Below are positions 25,846 through 34,129 of a stretch of 64,000 nucleotides of DNA, in pieces (position 1 is the stretch's first letter; each line of letters begins with the position of its first letter). The notes under the pieces are model-generated. The model was not told where the DNA came from, did not search any database, and saw only the letters and a list, made by a program, of their open reading frames with translations. Both the position numbers and the translations under genes were made by a program. The DNA is from CAJWOS01 sp964502005 (GTDB taxonomy: Bacteria > Myxococcota_A > UBA796 > UBA2385): the NCBI GenBank assembly GCA_964502005.1, contig CAZCUX010000010.1:62001-126000 (forward strand), written 5' to 3'.

Positions 25846-26536
25846 CATCTGGAAACGTTGGACCACGGCCGCCCCACCATCGGAGCATGACATTCCGACA
25901 CCGGGGTCCACCACCGCCGTTTCACCCGACACCGGCGCATACCGGATGGCCATGGGCGAAGCCGCCGAGCGCCAACGCGTCGCCGCATTGCTTCATGACG
26001 AGCTGCAACCGGGGCTCGCGGGCCTGCGCTTGTTGCTGTGCCGTCCCGAAACAGCTGCGGAGGCGGCTGCCGCGCTCGATACCATGATTGCACGGACGCG
26101 CGCGCTTTCCCATAGCCTACTCGACACGAGCACCGACTTCGGCACCGGCATTCAGGCACTCGCAGAGCACTTCACCGCATGGCACCGCATTCACGTTCAC
26201 GTGGAGCAAATGGCCGATTTTTCCAGTACGACCGAGACCACCGTAATCCTGCTCTCGATGGTCCGCGAAATTCTGTTCAATACCAGCAAGCATGCGGCAG
26301 GAGCAAACGTATCCATCTCCCTACGAGATACCGCACACTGGCACTTTATCGTGATTGCCGATGATGGTCCCGGCTACGACCCCAGAGAAGTTCGCCAAGG
26401 AGGCGGCAGCCAAACCCTCGAATGGAAGGCCGCCTCCCTCGGCGGCCACATCGACCGCTGGAGCGCAATCGGTGCCGGCAGCCGCGTCACGCTCTGTATT
26501 CCGCGCGCCAAGACTGCCGAGGGCACCATCATCTGA
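25835..26536 (+). CDS. Soluble HisKA_3-type sensor histidine kinase
   Basis: Encodes 233 residues from an ATG that overlaps the response regulator stop by 11 bases, indicating translational coupling. Residues 45-60 read ERQRVAALLHDELQPG, the NarX/DesK-type dimerisation motif with phospho-acceptor His54. The ATPase part has REILFNTSKHA (N-box, Asn149), DDGPGYDP (G1) and a short G2 region (GGGSQTLEWKAASLGG). No transmembrane or recognised sensor domain is present, so input must come from another protein, most simply the 7-TM pseudo-kinase encoded two genes upstream. It should phosphorylate the adjacent NarL-family regulator. Confidence 0.9.
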   Translation: MLRDIWKRWTTAAPPSEHDIPTPGSTTAVSPDTGAYRMAMGEAAERQRVAALLHDELQPGLAGLRLLLCRPETAAEAAAALDTMIARTRALSHSLLDTSTDFGTGIQALAEHFTAWHRIHVHVEQMADFSSTTETTVILLSMVREILFNTSKHAAGANVSISLRDTAHWHFIVIADDGPGYDPREVRQGGGSQTLEWKAASLGGHIDRWSAIGAGSRVTLCIPRAKTAEGTII

Positions 26537-26619
26537 CGCCCACGGAAATACATAATATAGCGGCCACGCGTTATACATAGCCATTATGCAGAGAGCCTTG
26601 CGTTGCGTGTCGGTCCCTA

Positions 26620-26895
26620 TCAGTCGCACGCGGCGAGATAATAGCAGTTCGACCAGCCCGTAACGTCGGCATAGCCGTATTCATCGCAGGTGGTTTCGTC
26701 GGACAAGCAATCGAAGTAGTCGGCGACATCGCAGTCGTATTCGTCAAAGGTCGAGCAGTCGATGTACGCGGAGAGGTCTTCTCCACCACACGATACGGAA
26801 TCAAGCCAGTCTTCGCATGCTTCGACGTTCTTTTGGCCCTGCATACAGCCAGTTGCACAAATCAAGATGACCAAACCCAAAGTCTTTTGGATCAT
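26620..26895 (-). CDS. Small Cys-rich lipoprotein
   Basis: Encodes 91 residues from an ATG preceded by a perfect AAGGAGG. The signal MIQKTLGLVILICATGC ends in a lipobox (ATGC, Cys17). The mature part is acidic and Cys-rich (ACEDWLDSVSC, DCSTFDEYDC, FDCLSDETTCDEYGY), with regularly spaced Cys likely paired in disulfides. Small lipoproteins of this style are common in myxobacterial genomes and have no assigned function. It is convergent with the kinase gene at 25835. Confidence 0.78.
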   Translation of the reverse strand: MIQKTLGLVILICATGCMQGQKNVEACEDWLDSVSCGGEDLSAYIDCSTFDEYDCDVADYFDCLSDETTCDEYGYADVTGWSNCYYLAACD

Positions 26896-27197
26896 ACTGT
26901 CCTCCTTCTCGAATGAAAACGGGACATACGCCTCGCCCGTCCTCCCCATTGTTATTTGAGAGTGACATCCATCGCACTCAGGCCAACCCTGAAATTGACG
27001 CCAAAACCGAACGACGGAAAAAGTCGATTATGGTTATAGGACTTATCCTTCGGGGGACGGGCCAACGGTTGCGCCGAGGGCCCCCGACACACGGCGCAGG
27101 GCGGGTGCGCCACGCCACCGGGCACCCACGGTGGGCTCCGCTGCGGAGACCTTGGCTCCGCAGCCCGCGAAAGACCCGCAGGGGCTTTTGCGGCCCC
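26896..27197. other. Intergenic region with an inverted repeat
   Basis: No gene is seen. A perfect 9-pair inverted repeat (GCTGCGGAG at 27140 and CTCCGCAGC at 27156) lies about 35 bases beyond the end of the membrane protein gene at 27198. It could fold as a terminator stem, though no T-run follows. The rest should hold the promoter of the small lipoprotein. Confidence 0.4.
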
Positions 27198-28784
27198 CTA
27201 AGGAACGCCGTTTGCTTCTATTGGCGCCGCCTGTGCTCCTTGCCGCGACCACACTGCGCTGTCGGCACGCTGCCGCAACGGCACCCCCCACACCGCCGTC
27301 AGACGTTCGACCGCAACGCCCGTGGCGACCACCAACGCGACATCCGGCGGCCAATCGACCACCGGAGGCGCGGGAGCGGTTTGGGGTGCAGCGAGGGTGG
27401 ACAAGAACCGTCCCGACGGGGTTCTCGCGAACGAAGGCGGCAACCCCGGATGGTTGGGGTCCAAGAGAAGCGGCCGCTGGTGGACCATTTGGGTCAAAAG
27501 CGGCTTCTGGAAGTGGACACCTGGCCCCGCGGCCGGAAGCACCAACACCGGGCCTTCTGGCAGGTCCGAGAGTTCGAAGATGACTTCTGGGGGCGTTATC
27601 TCGGTGACAGGCAACGGCGCGCCCACGGGGGCGCACAACGCAAGGTCGGCGAGGACCGCGCCGCGCAGCAACCAACGTGGAACCCGCGGAACCCGTGTTG
27701 CGCCAACCGCCGCCAACACGGCCAAGGCCATCGCACCCATCAGCAGCAGGCGGCCGTGGTGATTGACGAGCGAACCAAAGGGCAACGCGGCCAACACGGA
27801 CACCGCCGGATTGCTGATACCCAGCGGCTCTCCCGCAAACGACAACTGCGGCCCCGGCGCCAACACCAGCGCGACGCCGAGCACGGCCCACCACCGATTG
27901 CGGCCGGCGGCGAGCGCCAGCAGGAGCAGCGACCAGCCGAGATAGCCCGGATGCATCCGCACCAGCGCATCGCCGGGGTCTACGGGGCCTGGCACCCAAA
28001 AGCTCGCGAGGTCCACCCCCTGCCACGGATTGAGGCGCCACAGTGGTTCTGCCCGTGCGACCACCGTTCCCGCGCGGTGCCCCGCCCCCAGCAAGCGCTC
28101 CCCTTGCAGCCAGGCGGCAGGCAGCGCCAAAACACCGGCCACCAGTGCTCCTCCGACGAGTCCTGGCAACACGCTGCGCCCGCGCTGGGCTATCGCCGCG
28201 ATTCCCAAGCCGATAGCGACCAACGCGGCGCTCCACGCCACCACCAGCCCACAATTGGCCAAGACGCCGAGAGCAAGGCCCGCCATCAACGCGCGCCGGA
28301 GGTCGGTGGCGCCCACCATCGACAGCGCCAAGGCCGCGACGCCCACCCACACGTCTTCGCCCAAGCCCGACGCGACCGAGCCCAAAAACGCCGGCGCCAA
28401 GGACAGCGCAGCGCCGCCAATGATGGGGTCGCCGCCTTCAGACCGCGCAAGGCGAGCACCGCCGAGAAACGCCACTGCCACGCCCGAGAGGACCATGAGG
28501 TTCCAGGTGCGCGGCGTGCCCAAGACCGTTGCCAAGGCCGCCGCAATCCACGTCGGCAGGGGGTCGATGACGGGCCAAGGACGGCTATGCACTAGCCAAG
28601 ATCCCGGTCCATCCGGCCATTCGGGAAACGCCTGGGCGTGCCACCATTGGACCCACACATGTCCCCACACCTCGCCGCCGGGCGCCCCGAGGACCATCGA
28701 ATCGGAGTGGGTCCAGATACGCAGTCCTACGAGCATTACGATCGCGATGCCCGCTGCGATGGTGATTGCGCGAGATTCAGCCAC
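27198..28784 (-). CDS. Polytopic membrane protein of unknown function
   Basis: Encodes 528 residues from a GTG at 28784 with AGAGGAG a few bases upstream, which decides the start; the upstream open frame is not protein-like. About 10-12 hydrophobic segments fill residues 10-400. The first loop is Trp-rich (GEVWGHVWVQWWHAQAFPEWPDGPGSWLVHSRPWPVIDPLPTWIAA), placed like the first extracytoplasmic loop of GT-C glycosyltransferases, but I see no confident DxD-type motif beyond GEDVWVG. The last ~130 residues form a soluble domain. A polyprenyl-linked sugar transferase is possible; no family is claimed. It is divergent from the DUF2330 gene. Confidence 0.65.
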   Translation of the reverse strand: MAESRAITIAAGIAIVMLVGLRIWTHSDSMVLGAPGGEVWGHVWVQWWHAQAFPEWPDGPGSWLVHSRPWPVIDPLPTWIAAALATVLGTPRTWNLMVLSGVAVAFLGGARLARSEGGDPIIGGAALSLAPAFLGSVASGLGEDVWVGVAALALSMVGATDLRRALMAGLALGVLANCGLVVAWSAALVAIGLGIAAIAQRGRSVLPGLVGGALVAGVLALPAAWLQGERLLGAGHRAGTVVARAEPLWRLNPWQGVDLASFWVPGPVDPGDALVRMHPGYLGWSLLLLALAAGRNRWWAVLGVALVLAPGPQLSFAGEPLGISNPAVSVLAALPFGSLVNHHGRLLLMGAMALAVLAAVGATRVPRVPRWLLRGAVLADLALCAPVGAPLPVTEITPPEVIFELSDLPEGPVLVLPAAGPGVHFQKPLLTQMVHQRPLLLDPNHPGLPPSFARTPSGRFLSTLAAPQTAPAPPVVDWPPDVALVVATGVAVERLTAVWGVPLRQRADSAVWSRQGAQAAPIEANGVP

Positions 28785-28958
28785 GTCGCTCCTCTTTCCG
28801 CTACCGTATCCCGGTGTGCTATGGCGGTTCTGCACGACATACCCCCAAACTGCCCCATGGTTTCGCGCAGTATCGCTGGATGACCGGGAAAATACAGGGC
28901 ATGATGGGGTCACCAGAAGGGGCAAAGCCCCGGAACGACGTTGCTTGAGAGGTCCCCG

Positions 28959-30323
28959 ATGTTGATTTCTATTCTCGCGCTATTGGCCGCCAGCCCCGCC
29001 CACGCATTCTGCGGCGCTTATGCCGGATCTGCGGGTACAGATATCTATAATTCGGTCAGCCAAGTGGCCATCACCCGCCAAGGCAACCGCACCACCCTCT
29101 CCGTTTCGAACGACATCGAAGGGGCGAACGGCGGCGACTTCGCTATGCTCATCCCGGTGCCTGAAGTGCTGACGGTCGACGATGTACACGTCCTCGACCC
29201 CGCCGACTTCACGATGCTCGACACCTACACCCGCCCCCGCATCGTGGAATACACCTGCGACGACTTCGCCCCCGTGTACTCCGACCCCTGCGAGCAGGCT
29301 TTCGCGTCTGCGGAGGAAGACGCTGCCGACGGTGGCTCGTGGGACTCCGGCGCGTCCGGCGTGGAAGTCGAGGCCGAGTTCGTGGTGGGCGAGTACCAAA
29401 TCGTCATCCTCTCCGCAGAAGAAAGCGACAATCTCCTCGCCTGGCTGTCTTCCGAGGGATTCTCCGTCTCCACCTCCGCCTCGGCGATGATTCAGGAGTA
29501 CCTCGACGCCGGCTCCTACTTCTTCGCCGCCAAAGTGTCCGCCGACGCCTCCATTGCCGACGGCCAAGTGCTCTCGCCGCTGCAATTTGGCTACGACTCC
29601 GCGGTGTTCAGCTTGCCGATTCGGATTGGCACCGCAGCCTCCAAGGGCGTGCAGGACCTCATCGTCTACGCGGTGACCGATTATGCCGATGGCTCCGTTG
29701 CAATCAGCAACTACCCGGAGATGTCCTTCGAAGACGAGTGCATGATGGACAGCACCTTCGAGAGCACCTACGGCGGCGATATTGGCCAGTATTACCTGCA
29801 CCAGTTCGAATCCGCGTGGGCCGCAGAGCCGGGCGCCGACTGGATGACCGAGTATTCCTGGGGCAACGGCCACTGCGACCCGTGCACCGGCGACACCCCC
29901 GACGAGCAGAAGCTGGCCAACCTGGGCTTCGACTTTGAGCGGATGGAGTACGGCTACTTCATTACGCGCTTGCACCTGCGGTACACCCCCGAAGAGGCCA
30001 CGCAGGACGTGGTGTTTTATACCACTGGCCGCACCGACGAATCCCAGATGCGCTATATCAAATACGTCGAAGACCTCGAAGACCGCTTCCCGATTTGCGG
30101 AATCGGCATGGTCGAAAACCCCGGCACCTGTAGCTACCCGCCGAATCCTTACCCCGATGAGTGCCTCGACGGCGCCAAGGAATGGGGCTGGATTGGCGAC
30201 CCCGACGACGACTCCGTGAGCGCGCTGGACAAGGGCGGCTGCTCGGCCATCGCGGGCAGCGCAAGCGGTGTCGGCGTGTTGGTGGGCTTGTCGTTGCTTG
30301 GTCTTCGTCGCCGCGACGACTGA
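28959..30323 (+). CDS. DUF2330 protein with MYXO-CTERM-like sorting tail
   Basis: Encodes 454 residues. A signal peptide (MLISILALLAASPAHA) precedes AFCGAYAGSAGTDIYNSVSQVAITRQGNRTTLSVSNDIEG, then GGDFAMLIPVPEVLTVDDVHVLD, the recognisable DUF2330 beginning. The C-terminus reads GGCSAIAGSASGVGVLVGLSLLGLRRRDD: a Cys near a Gly/Ser stretch, a hydrophobic helix and an Arg cluster, the tripartite layout of myxobacterial MYXO-CTERM sorting signals. The protein is probably exported, processed and anchored on the cell surface. The body is rich in Asp and Cys. Its biochemical role is unknown. A terminator follows within 30 bases. Confidence 0.88.
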   Translation: MLISILALLAASPAHAFCGAYAGSAGTDIYNSVSQVAITRQGNRTTLSVSNDIEGANGGDFAMLIPVPEVLTVDDVHVLDPADFTMLDTYTRPRIVEYTCDDFAPVYSDPCEQAFASAEEDAADGGSWDSGASGVEVEAEFVVGEYQIVILSAEESDNLLAWLSSEGFSVSTSASAMIQEYLDAGSYFFAAKVSADASIADGQVLSPLQFGYDSAVFSLPIRIGTAASKGVQDLIVYAVTDYADGSVAISNYPEMSFEDECMMDSTFESTYGGDIGQYYLHQFESAWAAEPGADWMTEYSWGNGHCDPCTGDTPDEQKLANLGFDFERMEYGYFITRLHLRYTPEEATQDVVFYTTGRTDESQMRYIKYVEDLEDRFPICGIGMVENPGTCSYPPNPYPDECLDGAKEWGWIGDPDDDSVSALDKGGCSAIAGSASGVGVLVGLSLLGLRRRDD

Positions 30324-30351
30324 GCGATGTCCGAAGCGACGAAACGGATGT

Positions 30352-30385
30352 CCCCGTCGTCACAAGACGGCGGGGGCTTCGTTTT
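30352..30385. terminator. Terminator after the DUF2330 gene
   Basis: CCCCGTC pairs with GACGGCGGGG (one bulged C) around a short loop and is followed by CTTCGTTTTG. It lies between two convergent genes. Confidence 0.7.
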
Positions 30386-30402
30386 GTATGTCCTGAGCGC
30401 CG

Positions 30403-32166
30403 CTACCGGATGTCCCCACCGCGGATTCGGTCGCTGCGGGTGACGCGGAAGCCTTCGATATAGAGCACGTCGAGGTCGCTGGCATACAAGGCGGCGACCG
30501 CGTCGACCGGCGTGTCGACCATAGGGTCGCCTTTGAGGTTGAACGACGTGTTCAGCAAGACCGGCAGCCCCGTTTCTGCCGCAAATGCGCGAATCAAGGC
30601 GTGAAAGCGCGGATTTTCCTCCGCGTGGACCACCTGCACCCGCGCCGAACCGTCCACATGGGTGACCGCCTGCAGCAAGTCGCGGTACTGTGGGCGAACG
30701 GTGGCTGTGGCGACCATATGGCGCAAGGGCTCGCGCACACTAGGATGAATCTCGAAGTAGGTGTCGGCGTCTTCTGCGGTCACGGCCGGGGCGAATGGAC
30801 GAAAGGGCTCGCGGTATTTGACGCTCCGGTTCACGCGGTCGCGGGTGTGCGCGCCACGCGGGTCTGCGAGAATGGAGCGGTGGCCGAGGGCGCGGGGCCC
30901 AAACTCACTTGCACCGGTAAACCAGCCGATGACCGCACCTCGCGCCAGTTCTCGCGCCGCACGCGACAGCTCTTCGTCCGCCGTCAATTCCGTACGCGGT
31001 GCGCGGAGGTCGTCGAGCACCTCCGCCACCTGGGCGTGGGACCACCGCCGACCGAGCGCCGTCTGAAACGGGACCGGCGTGCGGGAGTGATTGAGGACAT
31101 CGTGCCACACCCACAAGGCGGCGCCGAGCGCGCCCCCGGCGTCCCCCGCGGCCGGTTGCACCCAAACATCTTCAAACGGCCCCTCTGCGGCCAAACGTGT
31201 GTTGGCGACGGCATTGAGGGCCACGCCCCCGGCGATACACAAATGGGGAACATCGACCTTGGTGCGGGCCCACCGCGCAATATGCAGCAGCGCCTCTTCG
31301 AGCAGGGCTTGCGTGCTGGCCGCGATGTCGGCATACCGCCGGCCTTCTTCGGTCGCAGGGTCGAAGGGCGTGCCCGGAAACCGCGGGGGCCCCAAACGGG
31401 AGGTCAGAGTTGGCGTGAAGCTCTCGCTTGGGTGCCAATGCCAGCAAAAGGCGTCGTAATCGAGCGAGAAGCCGCCGTCTGCCTCCAAACGCACGAGCCG
31501 GCGCAGGTCATCGAGGTAGCGGGGCGTCCCAAACGCCGCCATTCCCATGACCTTGTACTCGCCTTCGTTGACCGCGAAGCCGAGATAGGCCGTCATCGCG
31601 GAATAAAACAGCCCAAGGGAGTGCGGAAACACGACCTCGGCGACCGGCTCGATAAACGGCGCAGTAGAACGGCCGCGCCACAACGCCGTGGTGGCCTCCT
31701 CTCCCACTCCATCGATGGTGAGAATCGCCGCTTCGGAGAACGGGCTGCACAAAAACGCGCTCGCGGCGTGGGAGTTGTGGTGCTCGCTGAACAACAAGCG
31801 GCGCGACGGGACACGAAACGTGCGAGAAAGCTCGCCGGCCAGCCAAAGTTTGCGCCCCAACCACGCTTGCATCGCCCGCGGAAACGACCGCCAAGCGCGG
31901 GGAAACTCGTTTACCGCGCTCGACAAAATGCGCTGAAACCGCGCGAGAGGCTTTTCGTAAAACACGAGCCAGTCAATGTCTTCGGGACCGATGCCCGCCT
32001 CTTTCAATGCCCACTCCGCAGCGCGCACCGGCAGTTCGGCGTCGTGCTTGATGCGCGTGAACCGCTCTTCTTGTGCGGCCGCGACCACCACGCCGTCGCG
32101 CAACAGCGCCACCGCAGAGTCGTGAAATAGCGCCGAAACACCCAATATGTACGTTGGCTTGCTCAT
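30403..32166 (-). CDS. NodU/CmcH-family carbamoyltransferase
   Basis: Encodes 587 residues starting MSKPTYILGVSALFHDSAVALLRDG, the typical N-terminus of this family. The ASKHA-like Kae1 part carries SEHHNSHAASAFLCSPF (metal-binding His cluster) and TIDGVGE. CIAGGVALNAVANTRL follows, then the C-terminal YrdC-like part with VIGWFTGASEFGPRALGHRSILADPR and LLNTSFNLKGDPMVDTP, both diagnostic. The enzyme transfers a carbamoyl group from carbamoyl phosphate, via a carbamoyl-adenylate, to a hydroxyl of a secondary metabolite or sugar. Its ATG overlaps the stop of the ferritin-like gene by four bases, so the two are translated together. Confidence 0.94.
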   Translation of the reverse strand: MSKPTYILGVSALFHDSAVALLRDGVVVAAAQEERFTRIKHDAELPVRAAEWALKEAGIGPEDIDWLVFYEKPLARFQRILSSAVNEFPRAWRSFPRAMQAWLGRKLWLAGELSRTFRVPSRRLLFSEHHNSHAASAFLCSPFSEAAILTIDGVGEEATTALWRGRSTAPFIEPVAEVVFPHSLGLFYSAMTAYLGFAVNEGEYKVMGMAAFGTPRYLDDLRRLVRLEADGGFSLDYDAFCWHWHPSESFTPTLTSRLGPPRFPGTPFDPATEEGRRYADIAASTQALLEEALLHIARWARTKVDVPHLCIAGGVALNAVANTRLAAEGPFEDVWVQPAAGDAGGALGAALWVWHDVLNHSRTPVPFQTALGRRWSHAQVAEVLDDLRAPRTELTADEELSRAARELARGAVIGWFTGASEFGPRALGHRSILADPRGAHTRDRVNRSVKYREPFRPFAPAVTAEDADTYFEIHPSVREPLRHMVATATVRPQYRDLLQAVTHVDGSARVQVVHAEENPRFHALIRAFAAETGLPVLLNTSFNLKGDPMVDTPVDAVAALYASDLDVLYIEGFRVTRSDRIRGGDIR

Positions 32167-32912
32167 CCTTGGGACCGTGCCCGCTGGAGAATGCTGCGCT
32201 TGCCCAGTCGAACAGGGCGCCAACCGGGGCGTTCGCGCTTCGAGAACAATGTAAACGGACCAACCACCACGAAATACAGCAGGGTCATCCAAGCGGTCGT
32301 GACGACGTGGCCGATGCGCAAACTAAACCGCATCCACGCTTCCCACGGGCGTCGCCAAAACACGCGCCGGATAGCCGCGTTCACTTCTTCGCCGCGCCCT
32401 TCGCGGGTGTAGCGTTCGAGCTCGGCCCGCGCGTAGGACACATGAAAGTGCTCATCTTGCAATATTCGTGCCAACATCGAGTCCGTAGCATTGTCGAGCA
32501 ATCGAAGGTCGCGGTAGGTCTGAAACTGCTCGACCGCCATCGACTCCGCCCGCTGCACAAACGCGAGAAACTCAAGCTCGCCATACCGCTCAAACAATGA
32601 GCGGCCACCGATGATGCCGTGCGTTTGTAAGGTGCGCGCTTCATCGAGCGCCGCTTTGGCGCGGTGGGGCGAGGCGCCGAAGTCGCGCGCGCGTTGGGCA
32701 AACAAACGTGCATGGCGCGCTTCGTCGAGCGCATGAATGAAGTATTTGGCCCGGAGGTCGCGCCGTTCGGTCAACTCTGCTGCAGCCAGCATGTCCACCG
32801 AGCTGCCCCGTTCGGTCTCACTAAAAGACGCGAGGAAACGCCGCTCCGCGTCCTTACGCTTCCAAGCGAGCGGGCTAACGAGTTTGAGGTAGGTTTTTCT
32901 CGGCATCCCCAT
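32163..32912 (-). CDS. Ferritin-like di-iron protein
   Basis: Encodes 249 residues from an ATG with GAGG upstream; a GTG 12 codons earlier is an alternative. The helical bundle shows two carboxylate-His motifs: ERRDLRAKYFIHALDEARHARLF (ExxRH-type) and ILQDEHFHVSYARAELERY, as expected for a di-iron ferritin-like or rubrerythrin-like protein. A hydrophobic stretch (RIGHVVTTAWMTLLYFVVVGPFTLF, about 200-225) suggests membrane association. Such proteins are often oxygenases, desaturases or hydroxylases. Its four-base overlap with the carbamoyltransferase suggests it makes the hydroxyl that is then carbamoylated, which is inference. Confidence 0.8.
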   Translation of the reverse strand: MGMPRKTYLKLVSPLAWKRKDAERRFLASFSETERGSSVDMLAAAELTERRDLRAKYFIHALDEARHARLFAQRARDFGASPHRAKAALDEARTLQTHGIIGGRSLFERYGELEFLAFVQRAESMAVEQFQTYRDLRLLDNATDSMLARILQDEHFHVSYARAELERYTREGRGEEVNAAIRRVFWRRPWEAWMRFSLRIGHVVTTAWMTLLYFVVVGPFTLFSKRERPGWRPVRLGKRSILQRARSQG

Positions 32913-33015
32913 CGGAACCTCGCCGCACGGTTTCAACAAACCTACCACTGTTCCGGCACCGTGCCCGCGCAGCGTGGTAGCCTAACTGACCCGGCGCATC
33001 TGGAGACCAGCCGTC

Positions 33016-34071
33016 ATGAGCCGAATCGGTAGTCTGTTGCTGTCCCTGCTCGTGGCTTCCCCCGCGTGGGCAGGGGGCGTGTTGGTGCGTCTGGACGCAG
33101 ACCGCACGCTCGAAGGCGGAGTTACCGTTGAGCTCCTCGCGGAAGACGGCACCCTCGAGCGCATCGGTTTGGTCGACGATGGCAAGCAACCGGATGTGAC
33201 CGCCAACGACGGCCGGTGGGCGGGCGCGGTCCACCTGCCCCACGCAAAAGCGGAAGTCACGCTGGTGGTGGGGGGCACACGCATCGAAGGCGGGCCGGTC
33301 GAGTGGTCTTCTCCCGACGCCGCCCGTGACCTCGACCTCAGCTTGCGCAACGGCAAGCTCACCGTTCGCGCGCGGGAAGCGAATGTGCATGGCGCTGGCA
33401 CGCAGCCCGCCCCAGCCGCGGTCCCGCTGCCCGAAGGTGCCGCGACGCCAGCCGACACCCATGAAGGGCTGCTTCTGGTGGGAGCGGGCTCCGCGTTGCT
33501 GCTCTCGCTCGGCGTGCTCGTCGTACGACGGCGCAATCCGGTGCGGGAGCGTGGGCCGATTCGTGGCCTCGTTCGGGTTCCGGCCGGTGGATATGCTGGC
33601 CCCGACTCTCCAACAATGGGAGATGGCCTTACGTATTGGCGGCTACCCGCGGTCGACGCGCAAGCAGCGATGCGTGCGGTCGTCCACCAACTGAGCCGGC
33701 ACCACTCGGTTTTGGTGGTGGCCGACCCGTCCCAACGCGCGGGCTTGGCGGCGGGAGGGAGCACGTATTTTGCGCCCCCCGATCGAGCGCGGCGGATTGG
33801 AGACTGGGTAGAAGCCCTCGCCGCCGACAATCGACAGGCGGCCGTGGTGGTTTTTGTGGGACTTGAACGCAACAACGACGAATGGGCAGAGCTTGACGAC
33901 GAATTGCCGATTGGCGCGGGAGGTATCGTATTCGTAGATGCCACGTCCTCGCTCTCGCTCGTCGGCTACGAGATGTTTACCGAAAGCACCGGCTGGTCGG
34001 TGATGTCGTCTACTTCGGGTCAGCGTTTTGTTGTGCCCTCGTCCCCGCCGCACCCCGCATTCGCACCTTAG
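33016..34071 (+). CDS. Signal peptide-TM protein with choice-of-anchor-X-like ectodomain (paralogue 1)
   Basis: Encodes 351 residues. After a signal peptide (LLLSLLVASPAWA), residues 20-125 form a beta domain with LVDDGKQPDVTANDGRWAGAV, a DDG...ANDG calcium-loop-like pattern seen in choice-of-anchor X domains. A Pro/Ala linker and one transmembrane helix (GLLLVGAGSALLLSLGVLVV, about 152-171) follow, then Arg-rich sequence and a ~170-residue cytoplasmic domain (DGLTYWRLPAV...HHSVLVVADP...GAGGIVFVD). The gene downstream encodes the same layout with a related cytoplasmic domain. A transmembrane sensor or scaffold role is likely. No catalytic motif is seen. Confidence 0.65.
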   Translation: MSRIGSLLLSLLVASPAWAGGVLVRLDADRTLEGGVTVELLAEDGTLERIGLVDDGKQPDVTANDGRWAGAVHLPHAKAEVTLVVGGTRIEGGPVEWSSPDAARDLDLSLRNGKLTVRAREANVHGAGTQPAPAAVPLPEGAATPADTHEGLLLVGAGSALLLSLGVLVVRRRNPVRERGPIRGLVRVPAGGYAGPDSPTMGDGLTYWRLPAVDAQAAMRAVVHQLSRHHSVLVVADPSQRAGLAAGGSTYFAPPDRARRIGDWVEALAADNRQAAVVVFVGLERNNDEWAELDDELPIGAGGIVFVDATSSLSLVGYEMFTESTGWSVMSSTSGQRFVVPSSPPHPAFAP

Positions 34072-34129
34072 TTCCGCGTTCGTCTACACCTCCTTCGACG
34101 TGGTAAAGCTACGACAACGGGAAGGTCCA

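Noticed and set aside
27043..28350. 435-residue minus-strand frame inside the polytopic membrane protein gene
   Set aside because: It lies in another frame of the same strand and is Arg/Gly-rich, while the accepted frame gives clean transmembrane helices and a good SD.
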